Positions 39,971-47,976 of a DNA stretch of 64,000 nt are shown in pieces. This stretch comes from Beijerinckiaceae bacterium (GTDB lineage Bacteria; Pseudomonadota; Alphaproteobacteria; Rhizobiales; Beijerinckiaceae), in contig WSYC01000002.1 in NCBI GenBank assembly GCA_009773635.1, positions 1-64,000 on the forward strand, written 5' to 3'. How positions within the stretch are numbered: the first letter of the stretch is position 1; each line of letters begins with the position of its first letter. The translations under genes were made by a program, and so were the position numbers. The notes under the pieces are model-generated. The model made no database searches. It was not told the origin of the DNA and saw only the letters and a program-made list of their open reading frames with translations.

Positions 39971-40174
39971 ATGCGCGTGCTCAAGATCGCTACTCTCGCC
40001 ACCTTCCTCGCTCTCGGCTTTGCCGGGGCTTCCGGCGTTTTCGTTTCCGAGGCGAATGCCCAGGCGACGTGCCGGAACAAATGCAACGACGAGGAGCAGG
40101 CCTGCCTGAAGCGGACCAACAACAAGTCGCAGTGCGGCGGCAAGGCCCAGACCTGCGCCTCCAAATGCAAATGA
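39971..40174 (+). CDS. Small secreted Cys-rich peptide within the cox operon
   Basis: A 67-residue precursor with a clear signal peptide (ending SEANAQA) and a strong AAGGAGG seven bases... upstream at 39958-39964. The mature part of about 36 residues has six cysteines with spacing C-x3-C-x6-C-x9-C-x6-C-x3-C, an exact mirror pattern, and many Lys, Asn and Gln residues. Not a family I can name; the paired Cx3C motifs recall helical-hairpin disulfide peptides. It lies 72 bp after coxS and 95 bp before coxL in the same direction. Confidence 0.85.
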   Translation: MRVLKIATLATFLALGFAGASGVFVSEANAQATCRNKCNDEEQACLKRTNNKSQCGGKAQTCASKCK

Positions 40175-40186
40175 TACGCTGAATTC

Positions 40187-40234
40187 CTCCCCTTTGCCGG
40201 AAAGATCGTCTGGAGACGACGCTGCGAAGGGGAG
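40187..40234 (+). other. Nested hairpin between the Cys-rich peptide and coxL
   Basis: Perfect outer arms CTCCCCTT (40187-40194) and AAGGGGAG (40227-40234) enclose a perfect inner hairpin TCGTCT-GG-AGACGA (40206-40219). It has no T-run. It could adjust mRNA stability or read-through between the peptide and coxL. Confidence 0.6.
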
Positions 40235-40269
40235 CCTTTGAGGAAACGACCCATCTCGCCGAGAGGACC

Positions 40270-42639
40270 ATGACAATGGCAGGCACTGGAATTGGTGCGC
40301 GCGTCGAGCGCAAGGAAGACTTCCGCTTCATCACGGGCAAGGGCAACTACACCGACGACATCAACCGCGAGGGGCAGACGCACGCGTATTTCCTGCGCTC
40401 GCCGCACGCCCATGCCGTCATCAAGTCGGTCGATACGAAAAAGGCGTCCGGCATGCCGGGCGTCGTCGGCATTCTCACCGGCGCGGATATCGAGAAGGAC
40501 AAGGTCGGCGGCCTCATCTGCGGCTGGATGATCAACAACAAGGATGGCTCGCCCATGCGGGCCGGGGCTCACCCCGCGCTGGCGCAGGGCAAGGTGCGCT
40601 ATGTCGGCGATCACGTCGCCGTCGTCATCGCGGAAACGCTGGCCGAGGCCAAGGACGCGGCGGAGGCGATCAAGGTCACCTACGCACCGCTGCCGGCCGT
40701 GGTTGACCTCGCCTCGGCGACGAAAAAGGGTATCACCACGATCCACGATGTCGCACCCGACAATCAGGTCTACGACTGGCATCTCGGCGACAAGGCCGCG
40801 ACAGACGCGGCTTTCAAAAAAGCAAAACACGTCACGAAAATTGATCTCGTCAACAACCGCCTGATCCCGAACGCGATGGAGCCGCGCGCGGCCGTCGGCG
40901 ATTATAATTCGGGCGAGGACGCCTTCACGCTCTATACCACCAGCCAGAACCCGCATGTGGCGCGGCTGGTGCTCTCGGCCTTCATCGGCATCGCGCCGGA
41001 GCACAAGCTGCGCGTGATCGCACCGGATGTCGGCGGTGGTTTCGGCTCCAAGATCTTCATCTACGCCGAGGAGACGGTTTGCGTCTGGGCGGCGAAGAAG
41101 GTTGGCCGCCCGGTCAAATGGGTGGCGGATCGCACGGAGGCGTTCCTCTCGGATGCGCATGGCCGCGACCATCTGACCCACGCCGAAATGGCGATGGACG
41201 AGAACGGCAAGATCACCGCGATGCGGGTGAAGACGCGCGCCAATCTCGGCGCCTATCTCTCCACCTTCTCCTCCTCGGTGCCGACCTATCTCTACGCGCC
41301 GCTGCTCTCCGGGCAGTACAACATCCCGGCGATCTATGCCGAGGTCGAGGCTGTCTATACCAACACCGCGCCGGTCGATGCCTATCGCGGTGCCGGGCGG
41401 CCGGAAGCGACCTTCGTCGTCGAGCGCATCGTCGAGGTCGCGGCACGCGAACTCGGGCTGGACCCGGCGACCTTCCGGCGGAAGAACTTCATCAAGTCCT
41501 TCCCGCACCAGACCCCGGTCATCATGTGCTACGACGTCGGCGATTACGATGCCTCGCTGAAGAAGGCGATGGAGGTTCATGACGTCAAAGGCTTTGCCAA
41601 AAGGAAGCGCGACAGCGCCAAGGCCGGCAAGCTCCGGGGTCTCGGTTATTCCGCCTATATCGAGGCCTGCGGCATCGCCCCCTCGGCGGCGGTGGGTTCG
41701 CTCGGTGCGGGTGTCGGCTTGTGGGAGTCAGCCGAAGTGCGGGTCAATCCGGTCGGCACGGTGGAAGTGCTCACCGGTTCGCACAGCCACGGGCAGGGCC
41801 ACGAGACGACCTTCGCGCAGTTGGTTGCGGGGCGGCTCGGCATCCCCATCGAGAATGTCTCCATCGTCCACGGCGACACCGACAAGGTGCAGATGGGCAT
41901 GGGCACCTACGGTTCGCGCTCCGGCGCGGTCGGCATGAGCGCCATCGTGAAAGCGCTCGACAAGGTGGAAGCGAAGGCGAAAAAGGTCGCGAGCTTCGTG
42001 CTCGAAGCGAGCGAGAAGGACATCGACTTCAAGGACGGCAAGTTCTCGGTGAAGGGCACCGACAAGTCGGTCGATTTCGCCTCGGTCGCCTTGCAGGCCT
42101 ATGTCGCGCACAAGTTCACCGGCGCTGAGCTGGAGCCGGGCTTGAAGGAGGGGGCGTTCTACGATCCCACCAACTTCACCTTCCCCTCGGGCGTGCATAT
42201 CGCGGAGGTCGAGATTGACCCGGATACCGGCGTCACCACGGTCGCGAAATGGACGGCGGTCGATGATTTCGGCGTTATCATCAACCCGATGATCGTCGAG
42301 GGTCAGGTGCACGGCGGCATCGCGCAGGGTATCGGCCAGGCGCTGCTCGAAGGCGCCGTCTACAACGACAATGGCCAGCTTCTCACCGCGAGCTACATGG
42401 ATTACGCCATGCCGCGCGCCGATGATCTGCCCTCGTTCCGGGTTGACCACACGACGACGCCATGCCCCTCGAACCCTCTGGGGATCAAGGGCTGCGGCGA
42501 GGCCGGGGCGATCGCCTCCCCTGCAGCGATGATCAACGCGATCACCGATGCGCTTGGCCATGAGAATATCGCTATGCCGGCGACCCCGCAGGCGGTCTGG
42601 AAAGCGGCGCAGGCCAGCTTTGCCAAGGCGGCGGAATGA
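40270..42639 (+). CDS. coxL: Form II aerobic CO dehydrogenase-type large subunit (Mo hydroxylase)
   Basis: Mo-MCD-binding catalytic subunit of the xanthine oxidase family. VGGGFGSK near residue 257 and the C-terminal GCGEAGAIA with the catalytic Glu are intact. The active-site loop reads AYRGAGR (residues 371-377), diagnostic of form II; true form I CO dehydrogenases have AYxCSFR with the Cu-binding Cys. So CO oxidation is uncertain and another aldehyde or heterocycle substrate is possible. 789 residues. Start at 40270, or at the ATG at 40276. Confidence 0.93.
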   Translation: MTMAGTGIGARVERKEDFRFITGKGNYTDDINREGQTHAYFLRSPHAHAVIKSVDTKKASGMPGVVGILTGADIEKDKVGGLICGWMINNKDGSPMRAGAHPALAQGKVRYVGDHVAVVIAETLAEAKDAAEAIKVTYAPLPAVVDLASATKKGITTIHDVAPDNQVYDWHLGDKAATDAAFKKAKHVTKIDLVNNRLIPNAMEPRAAVGDYNSGEDAFTLYTTSQNPHVARLVLSAFIGIAPEHKLRVIAPDVGGGFGSKIFIYAEETVCVWAAKKVGRPVKWVADRTEAFLSDAHGRDHLTHAEMAMDENGKITAMRVKTRANLGAYLSTFSSSVPTYLYAPLLSGQYNIPAIYAEVEAVYTNTAPVDAYRGAGRPEATFVVERIVEVAARELGLDPATFRRKNFIKSFPHQTPVIMCYDVGDYDASLKKAMEVHDVKGFAKRKRDSAKAGKLRGLGYSAYIEACGIAPSAAVGSLGAGVGLWESAEVRVNPVGTVEVLTGSHSHGQGHETTFAQLVAGRLGIPIENVSIVHGDTDKVQMGMGTYGSRSGAVGMSAIVKALDKVEAKAKKVASFVLEASEKDIDFKDGKFSVKGTDKSVDFASVALQAYVAHKFTGAELEPGLKEGAFYDPTNFTFPSGVHIAEVEIDPDTGVTTVAKWTAVDDFGVIINPMIVEGQVHGGIAQGIGQALLEGAVYNDNGQLLTASYMDYAMPRADDLPSFRVDHTTTPCPSNPLGIKGCGEAGAIASPAAMINAITDALGHENIAMPATPQAVWKAAQASFAKAAE

Positions 42640-42731
42640 GGTGAAATGACCAATTTCCCGGCATAGCTGCCAACGTAGCCCGAATGGGCGTCCGAGCTTA
42701 TGCGAGGGATTTCCTGAAAGGAAACAAGACC

Positions 42732-43538
42732 ATGTACGCTTTTGATTTTCATCGTCCTTCCACCCTCCGTCAGGCGAACAGCCTTGTCGGCAAGGTTGCG
42801 GACAACAAGCTCCTCGCCGGTGGGCAGACGCTGCTGCCGACCATGAAGCAGCGCCTCGCCAGCCCGGCAGCCGTGATCGACCTTTCGGGTGTGCCCGAAC
42901 TCGTCGGCATCGAGCAAAAGGGGCGCAACCTTGTCATCGGCGCGATGACGACGCACGCAGAGGTCGCGAATTCCGCGCTGCTCAAGGGGGCGCTGCCGGG
43001 CCTTGCCGCGCTCGCGGGTGGCATCGGTGACCCGCATGTGCGCAACCGCGGCACCATCGGCGGCTCGATCGCCAACAACGATCCGGCGGCGGATTATCCC
43101 GGCGGCCTGCTCGCGCTCGGGGCGACGGTTGTCACCAACCAGCGCAAGATCTCGGCGGCGGATTTCTTCACCGGCATGTTCTCGACCGCACTCGATGAGG
43201 GCGAGATCATCACGAAGGTCGTGGTGCCCGCGGGGGCGAAATTCGCCTATGCCAAGTTCCGCAATCCGGCCTCGCGCTATGCGATGGTAGGGGTCGCGGT
43301 CGCGAAAAAGGGCGCGAAGGTCGTCGTGGCCGTCACCGGTGCGGGCTCGGACGGCGTTTTCCGCTGGGCTGATGCCGAGGCCGCACTGACCAAACGCTTC
43401 AATGCCAAGGCGCTCGACGGCGTGAAGACCCCGGCGGCGAAGGGCCTCAACAGCGATATCCACGCTTCCGCCGAATATCGCAGTCACCTCATCGGTGTGA
43501 TGACGAAGCGCGCGGTGACGACAGCGAGCGGCAAGTAA
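42732..43538 (+). CDS. coxM: Aerobic CO dehydrogenase-type medium subunit (FAD)
   Basis: FAD-binding subunit. AGGQTLLPTMK near residue 33 and TIGGSIANNDPAADYP near 111 are the two flavin-contact motifs of the family. ATG at 42732 (MYAFDFHRPST) gives 268 residues; the frame is open 16 codons up. Third structural gene of the operon. Confidence 0.93.
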   Translation: MYAFDFHRPSTLRQANSLVGKVADNKLLAGGQTLLPTMKQRLASPAAVIDLSGVPELVGIEQKGRNLVIGAMTTHAEVANSALLKGALPGLAALAGGIGDPHVRNRGTIGGSIANNDPAADYPGGLLALGATVVTNQRKISAADFFTGMFSTALDEGEIITKVVVPAGAKFAYAKFRNPASRYAMVGVAVAKKGAKVVVAVTGAGSDGVFRWADAEAALTKRFNAKALDGVKTPAAKGLNSDIHASAEYRSHLIGVMTKRAVTTASGK

Positions 43539-43605
43539 GAGGGCGCGGGATCGCAATGGATCACCATCAGGGCCGGTGCCCGCGCACCGGTCTTTTCCGG
43601 CTCCA

Positions 43606-44214
43606 ATGACAATCCAGCTTCTCGAATTCGCTCTGACCGCGTTAATCATCGAGCTGACGCCGGGTCCGAACATGGCATGGTTGGCCGCTCTCAGTCTGGC
43701 CGAAGGGCGACGTGCCGGGCTTGCTGCCGTCGCGGGCGTTTCGCTTGGGCTTGCCGGCATCGGGGTTGCTGCCGTTTTCGGACTGGCCGCGGTGCTCGAC
43801 GGTAACCGGATCCTCTACGATGTCCTTCGTTATGCAGGCAGCGTCTTTCTGCTCTACCTCGCCTGGGAGGGGTGGCGCGGTGCGGAGGGCAACAATGGTG
43901 AAAAATCCGGGCGTGCCGCAGCTTTTGGTCGGGCGCTTGCGCAGAACCTGTTGAACCCCAAGGCAGCCTTGTTCTACATCGCAGTGATGCCGATGTTCCT
44001 TGTGCCGGGGCGGCAGGATGTGATGGCGCAGAGCCTCGTTCTGGTCGTGATCTATGTTTCGGTCGCGACTGCGGTTCATGCCGGGATCGTGCTCTTCGCA
44101 GCCAGCCTTCGGCCTTATCTTGTCGCGGGCCCGCACGAGAGATTGGTGCGGCGCCTTCTTGCCGTTTCGCTGGCGCTTGTCGCCATCTGGTTTTTCTGGA
44201 GCACTCACCGATGA
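43606..44214 (+). CDS. LysE-family exporter
   Basis: A 202-residue six-helix protein starting MTIQLLEFAL with TPGPNMAWLAALSLAEGRR, the LysE/RhtB hallmark. Exports amino acids or similar small molecules. Its stop overlaps the coxD start by 4 bp (ATGA), so it is embedded in the cox operon, which is unusual. Substrate unknown. Confidence 0.85.
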   Translation: MTIQLLEFALTALIIELTPGPNMAWLAALSLAEGRRAGLAAVAGVSLGLAGIGVAAVFGLAAVLDGNRILYDVLRYAGSVFLLYLAWEGWRGAEGNNGEKSGRAAAFGRALAQNLLNPKAALFYIAVMPMFLVPGRQDVMAQSLVLVVIYVSVATAVHAGIVLFAASLRPYLVAGPHERLVRRLLAVSLALVAIWFFWSTHR

Positions 44215-45113
44215 TCGCCGTGCCATCCTCGATCGAAGCGGTGCTCGATCTGCTCGCCCGCGAGCATTACGTCGCGGATCGCGGCTTTGCGACCGTGCTG
44301 TTTCTCGCACTGAAGATGGGCCGGCCGCTGTTTCTCGAAGGCGAGGCGGGGGTCGGCAAGACCGAGATCGCCAAGGTGCTCGCGAAGGGGCTGGGCCGCA
44401 AGCTGATCCGCCTGCAATGCTATGAGGGGCTGGATGCCGCCTCCGCGCTCTACGAGTGGAATTATGCGGGGCAGATGATGGCGATCCGCCTCGGCGAAGC
44501 GGCGGGCGAGCATGACCGCGCGAAACTCGCGGGGGATGTGTTCTCCGAGAAGTATCTCGTCAAGCGCCCGCTGTTGCAGGCGCTGGAGCCGGATGCCGCC
44601 GGCCCGCCGGTCTTGCTGATTGACGAACTTGACCGCACGGACGAGGCCTTCGAGGCCTTCCTGCTTGAAATCCTCAGCGATTTTCAGGCGACAATCCCGG
44701 AGCTGGGCACCATCAAGGCGCCCGCGCCGCCGATCGTCATCATCACCTCGAACCGCACGCGCGAGGTGCATGATGCCTTGAAGCGCCGCTGCCTCTACCA
44801 TTGGGTCGATTACCCCGATGCCACCCGAGAACTCGCGATCTTGCGCGAAAAAGCGCCGAAAACCCCGGCGAAACTCTCCAAACAGATCATCGCCTACGTG
44901 CAGGCCATCCGCAAGGAAGACCTCTTCAAGGTGCCGGGCGTGGCCGAAACGCTCGATTGGGCAACCGCGCTCGTTGAACTCGATGCCGTCGCCCTCGATC
45001 CCACGCTGGTCTCGGATACGCTTGGCGTTCTCCTGAAATATCAGGATGATATCCTCAAAATGCAGGGCTCCCGCGCGAAGGAATTGCTTGATGAGATCAA
45101 GGCAGGCGCGTGA
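44211..45113 (+). CDS. coxD: MoxR-type AAA+ ATPase CoxD
   Basis: Walker A GEAGVGKTE near residue 44, Walker B LLIDELDRTDE near 143 and SNRTREVHDALKRRCLYHW follow the MoxR pattern. CoxD partners with the VWA protein CoxE in maturing the Mo active site. 300 residues. The stop overlaps the next start by one base. Confidence 0.9.
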   Translation: MIAVPSSIEAVLDLLAREHYVADRGFATVLFLALKMGRPLFLEGEAGVGKTEIAKVLAKGLGRKLIRLQCYEGLDAASALYEWNYAGQMMAIRLGEAAGEHDRAKLAGDVFSEKYLVKRPLLQALEPDAAGPPVLLIDELDRTDEAFEAFLLEILSDFQATIPELGTIKAPAPPIVIITSNRTREVHDALKRRCLYHWVDYPDATRELAILREKAPKTPAKLSKQIIAYVQAIRKEDLFKVPGVAETLDWATALVELDAVALDPTLVSDTLGVLLKYQDDILKMQGSRAKELLDEIKAGA

Positions 45114-45622
45114 TGGAGGCTGATATTCTCCCTTCCCGCATCTGCGGCACCTGCACGTTGTGCTGCAAGGTGTTTCCGGTGCCCGAGCTTGCCAAGCCGG
45201 CAGGGCGCTGGTGCCAGCACGTTGCGCAGGGCAAGGGCTGCACGATCTACGCCGACCGCCCGCAAACCTGCCGTGATTTCTACTGCCAGTGGCGTTTCAG
45301 CGATGATCTTGGCCCGGAATGGAAGCCGGAGGTTTCGCGCTTCGTGCTCTCGATCTACGCCGGCACGAATTCGCTGGCCGTTGCGGTCGATCCCGGCACG
45401 CCCACGGCCTGGCAGCAGGAGCCGTATCTGTCGAGCCTCAGGGCATGGTCCGAAGCCGCGCTGGCACAAGGTGATCAGGTGCTGGTGTTCATCGGGTCGA
45501 AGGTCATCGCCGTGCTGCCGGACCGCGCGATCGATCTTGGCGAGATGAAGCCGGGTGACCGGATCGTCACGCTCAAGGGGCCGGAGGGCTACGATGTCAG
45601 GCTGAAGCCGGCCAATGCCTGA
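45113..45622 (+). CDS. YkgJ-family cysteine-cluster protein
   Basis: A metal-chelating Cys cluster: CGTCTLCC near residue 11, WCQHVAQGKGC near 34-44 and TCRDFYC near 53-59. The family is thought to bind Zn or Fe. ATG at 45113 overlaps the coxD stop (TGATG); the protein's 3' end overlaps coxE by 8 bp. A role in metal delivery to the Mo hydroxylase is an inference from position. Confidence 0.8.
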   Translation: MEADILPSRICGTCTLCCKVFPVPELAKPAGRWCQHVAQGKGCTIYADRPQTCRDFYCQWRFSDDLGPEWKPEVSRFVLSIYAGTNSLAVAVDPGTPTAWQQEPYLSSLRAWSEAALAQGDQVLVFIGSKVIAVLPDRAIDLGEMKPGDRIVTLKGPEGYDVRLKPANA

Positions 45623-46823
45623 GGTTGGCGGGCATCTCGCGGAAAATATCGCCTATTTTGGCCGTGCGCTGCGCACGGCGGGCATGAGCGTCGGCCCCGG
45701 CGCGATGCTGGATGCGGTGGAAGCGGTCGAAACCATCGGCATCGGCCACCGCGACGAGTTCCGCGCCGCGTTGGAGGCCGTGTTCGTCAAGCGGCGGCAG
45801 GATGCGGAGATGTTCGATCAGGCGTTTCGCCTGTTCTGGCGGCGGCGGGCGCTGCTTGAAAAGATGATGGCGACGATGATGCCGATCGCGCCCGGCGATC
45901 CCTCGAACCGCGAGGAGGCGCTGCGCCGCATCACAGAGGCGCTGTTTGCCGACCGCAAACCCGAGGAAGCACCGGAGCGCGAACGCATCGATGTCGACAG
46001 CCGGCTGACGGTCTCGGATATCGAGGTGTTCCGCGCCCGCGATTTTGATCAGATGTCGGCTGCCGAGCTGGCCGAGGCAAAAAAGGCCATCGCGCGACTC
46101 GAAATGCCGCTCACCTTCGTGAAAACCCGGCGTTTCCTCGCCGATCCGCACGGCCACCGCGCCGATCCGCGCGCCGCGATGCGCGCGAGCCTGCGGGCCG
46201 GGGGCGATGCCTTCGAGCTGAAATTCCGCGCCCGGGCCGAAAAAGTGCCGCCACTCGTCGCGCTGTGCGATATCTCGGGGTCGATGAGCCAGTATTCCCG
46301 GATTTTCCTGCATTTCCTGCACGCGCTCGCCCAGTCCGGGCGGCGCGTGTCGGCCTTCACCTTCGCGACCGAGCTGACCAATGTCAGCCATGCGCTGCGC
46401 GCGACGAAGGACCCGGATATCGCCATCCGCAGCGCGTCGAAAGAGGTGCGCGACTGGGATGGCGGCACGCGCATCGGCGCGACGCTGGAAGCCTATAACA
46501 AGCGCTGGGCGCGGCGCACGCTCTCGGGCGGGGCGATTGTGCTTCTCATCACCGACGGGCTGGAGCGCGACGTGCGCCCGGACCTCGAACGTGAACTCGC
46601 GCGGCTCAAGCGCTCCTGCCGGCGGCTGATCTGGCTCAACCCGCTCCTGCGCTTCGACGGCTTCGAGGCGAAAGCGGCGGGCATCCGAGCGATGCTGCCG
46701 CATGTTGACGAATTCCGCACGCTCCATAATCTGAACTCGATCGCCGATCTCTGTGGAGCCCTTTCGGCCTCCGGCAGCCCCGCAGCCGATCCGCGGCGAT
46801 ACCTCAAGGAGATGCCCCGATGA
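45615..46823 (+). CDS. coxE: VWA-domain protein CoxE
   Basis: A 402-residue CoxE-like protein with a C-terminal von Willebrand A domain whose MIDAS motif reads DISGSMS (about residue 220), with DGGTRIG and ITDGLERD completing the metal site. It works with CoxD in maturation. The start overlaps the preceding gene and the stop overlaps the next (ATGA). Confidence 0.9.
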   Translation: MPEVGGHLAENIAYFGRALRTAGMSVGPGAMLDAVEAVETIGIGHRDEFRAALEAVFVKRRQDAEMFDQAFRLFWRRRALLEKMMATMMPIAPGDPSNREEALRRITEALFADRKPEEAPERERIDVDSRLTVSDIEVFRARDFDQMSAAELAEAKKAIARLEMPLTFVKTRRFLADPHGHRADPRAAMRASLRAGGDAFELKFRARAEKVPPLVALCDISGSMSQYSRIFLHFLHALAQSGRRVSAFTFATELTNVSHALRATKDPDIAIRSASKEVRDWDGGTRIGATLEAYNKRWARRTLSGGAIVLLITDGLERDVRPDLERELARLKRSCRRLIWLNPLLRFDGFEAKAAGIRAMLPHVDEFRTLHNLNSIADLCGALSASGSPAADPRRYLKEMPR

Positions 46824-47158
46824 GCACGTCCCCCTCGCTTGCGACGGACACCGACATTCTCGCCGAGGCCGAGCGCTGGAAACGGATGGGATATGGCGTT
46901 GCCATCGCGACGGTGGTGGAAACCTGGGGCTCGGCGCCGCGTCCGGTGGGTTCGCACCTCATCATCGACAACGAGGGCAATTTTCTCGGCTCGGTCTCCG
47001 GCGGCTGTGTCGAGGGGGCGGTGGTGTCCGAAGCGCTGGAAGTCATCGAGACCGGCAAGCCGAAGCTGCTCGAATTCGGTGTCGCCGATGAAACCGCGTG
47101 GAAAGTCGGGCTCTCCTGCGGCGGCAAGATCGTGGTGCATGTTGTGCGGGTAGCCTGA
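46820..47158 (+). CDS. XdhC/CoxI family protein, N-terminal domain (CoxF-like)
   Basis: A 112-residue stand-alone XdhC_CoxI domain: ATVVETWGSAPRPVGSHLII, GSVSGGCVEGAVV and GLSCGGKIVVHV are all typical. In many organisms this domain is fused to the XdhC C-terminal Rossmann domain; here that is a separate gene starting at the overlapping TGATG. Likely binds Mo cofactor for insertion. Confidence 0.88.
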   Translation: MSTSPSLATDTDILAEAERWKRMGYGVAIATVVETWGSAPRPVGSHLIIDNEGNFLGSVSGGCVEGAVVSEALEVIETGKPKLLEFGVADETAWKVGLSCGGKIVVHVVRVA

Positions 47159-47958
47159 TGCAGATCGACCAACTCGCAGAACTCAACCGTTGCCGCGCCG
47201 CGCGGGACGCAGTGGCCATTGTCACGGATCTCATGACTGGTGAGGCCCGGCTGGTGACGCCGGAAGCAGTGCAATCCGATCCGTTGGCATTTTTCTCTTT
47301 TGACGCCTCTGCTTCACGCGAACCGGTTCCCACTTCGCTTGCAGAGGCTATTGTTGAAGCCTTCCGCACCGGCAAATCCGGGATGGTGGAAACGCCTGCC
47401 GGCAAGGTGTTCATCAATGTCCACGTGCCGCCCGTAAAACTCGTGATCACCGGCGCGGTGCATATTTCGCAGGCGCTGGCGGACATGGCGCGCGTGGTCG
47501 GGCTCGATTGCGTCATCGTCGACCCGCGCACCGCCTTTGCGACGCCGGAACGTTTTCCGGGCACCCGCGTCATCGCCGAATGGCCGGATGTCGCGCTGCC
47601 CCCCTTGGGGCTTGATCGCTACACGGCGTTTGTTGCGCTGACGCATGACCCCAAGGTCGATGACCCCGCGATCCTGCACGCGCTCTCGAAGGGGTGCTTC
47701 TATCTCGGCACGCTCGGCAGCCGGAAAACCCACGCCAAACGGCTCGAACGGCTCGCGGCAGCCGGGGCGTCGGAGGCCGATCTCGCGCGGCTTCATGCGC
47801 CCGTGGGGCTCGATATCGGCGCGGTGAGCCCGGCGGAAATCGCGGTCTCGATCCTCGCCGAAATCATCGCGGCGATGCGCAAGAAGCCCAAACGCGACGC
47901 CCCGGCAAAAGCATTGGCAAGCGAAGTGGAAGCCGGTTCGCGTGAAGAAAATGCGTAA
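47158..47958 (+). CDS. XdhC family protein, C-terminal domain, with two hairpin elements in frame
   Basis: A 266-residue protein. VHVPPVKLVITGAVHISQALADMA... and DPRTAFATPERFPGT, then GSRKTHAKRLERL, identify the XdhC Rossmann domain. Start at the ATG at 47158, coupled to the previous gene. Residues 50-64 (ASASREPVPTSLAEA) are encoded by hairpin copy E, and residues 252-266 (ALASEVEAGSREENA, the C-terminus) by copy F. Both stretches look like low-complexity additions to the fold. Otherwise the domain is complete. Confidence 0.88.
   Translation: MQIDQLAELNRCRAARDAVAIVTDLMTGEARLVTPEAVQSDPLAFFSFDASASREPVPTSLAEAIVEAFRTGKSGMVETPAGKVFINVHVPPVKLVITGAVHISQALADMARVVGLDCVIVDPRTAFATPERFPGTRVIAEWPDVALPPLGLDRYTAFVALTHDPKVDDPAILHALSKGCFYLGTLGSRKTHAKRLERLAAAGASEADLARLHAPVGLDIGAVSPAEIAVSILAEIIAAMRKKPKRDAPAKALASEVEAGSREENA
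47305..47348. repeat. Dispersed 44-nt hairpin element, copy E, inside xdhC
   Basis: Perfect arms GCCTCTGC (47305-47312) and GCAGAGGC (47341-47348) flank the 28-nt core. It is read in frame as part of the xdhC protein. Confidence 0.92.
47911..47954. repeat. Dispersed 44-nt hairpin element, copy F, at the 3' end of xdhC
   Basis: Inverse orientation to copy E. Arms GCATTGGC (47911-47918) and GAAAATGC (47947-47954) pair at the outer five bases; the core (47919-47946) is intact. It encodes the last residues of the xdhC protein; the stop codon follows directly. Confidence 0.9.
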
Positions 47959-47976
47959 AAACAGGAAGCGCCTGTC

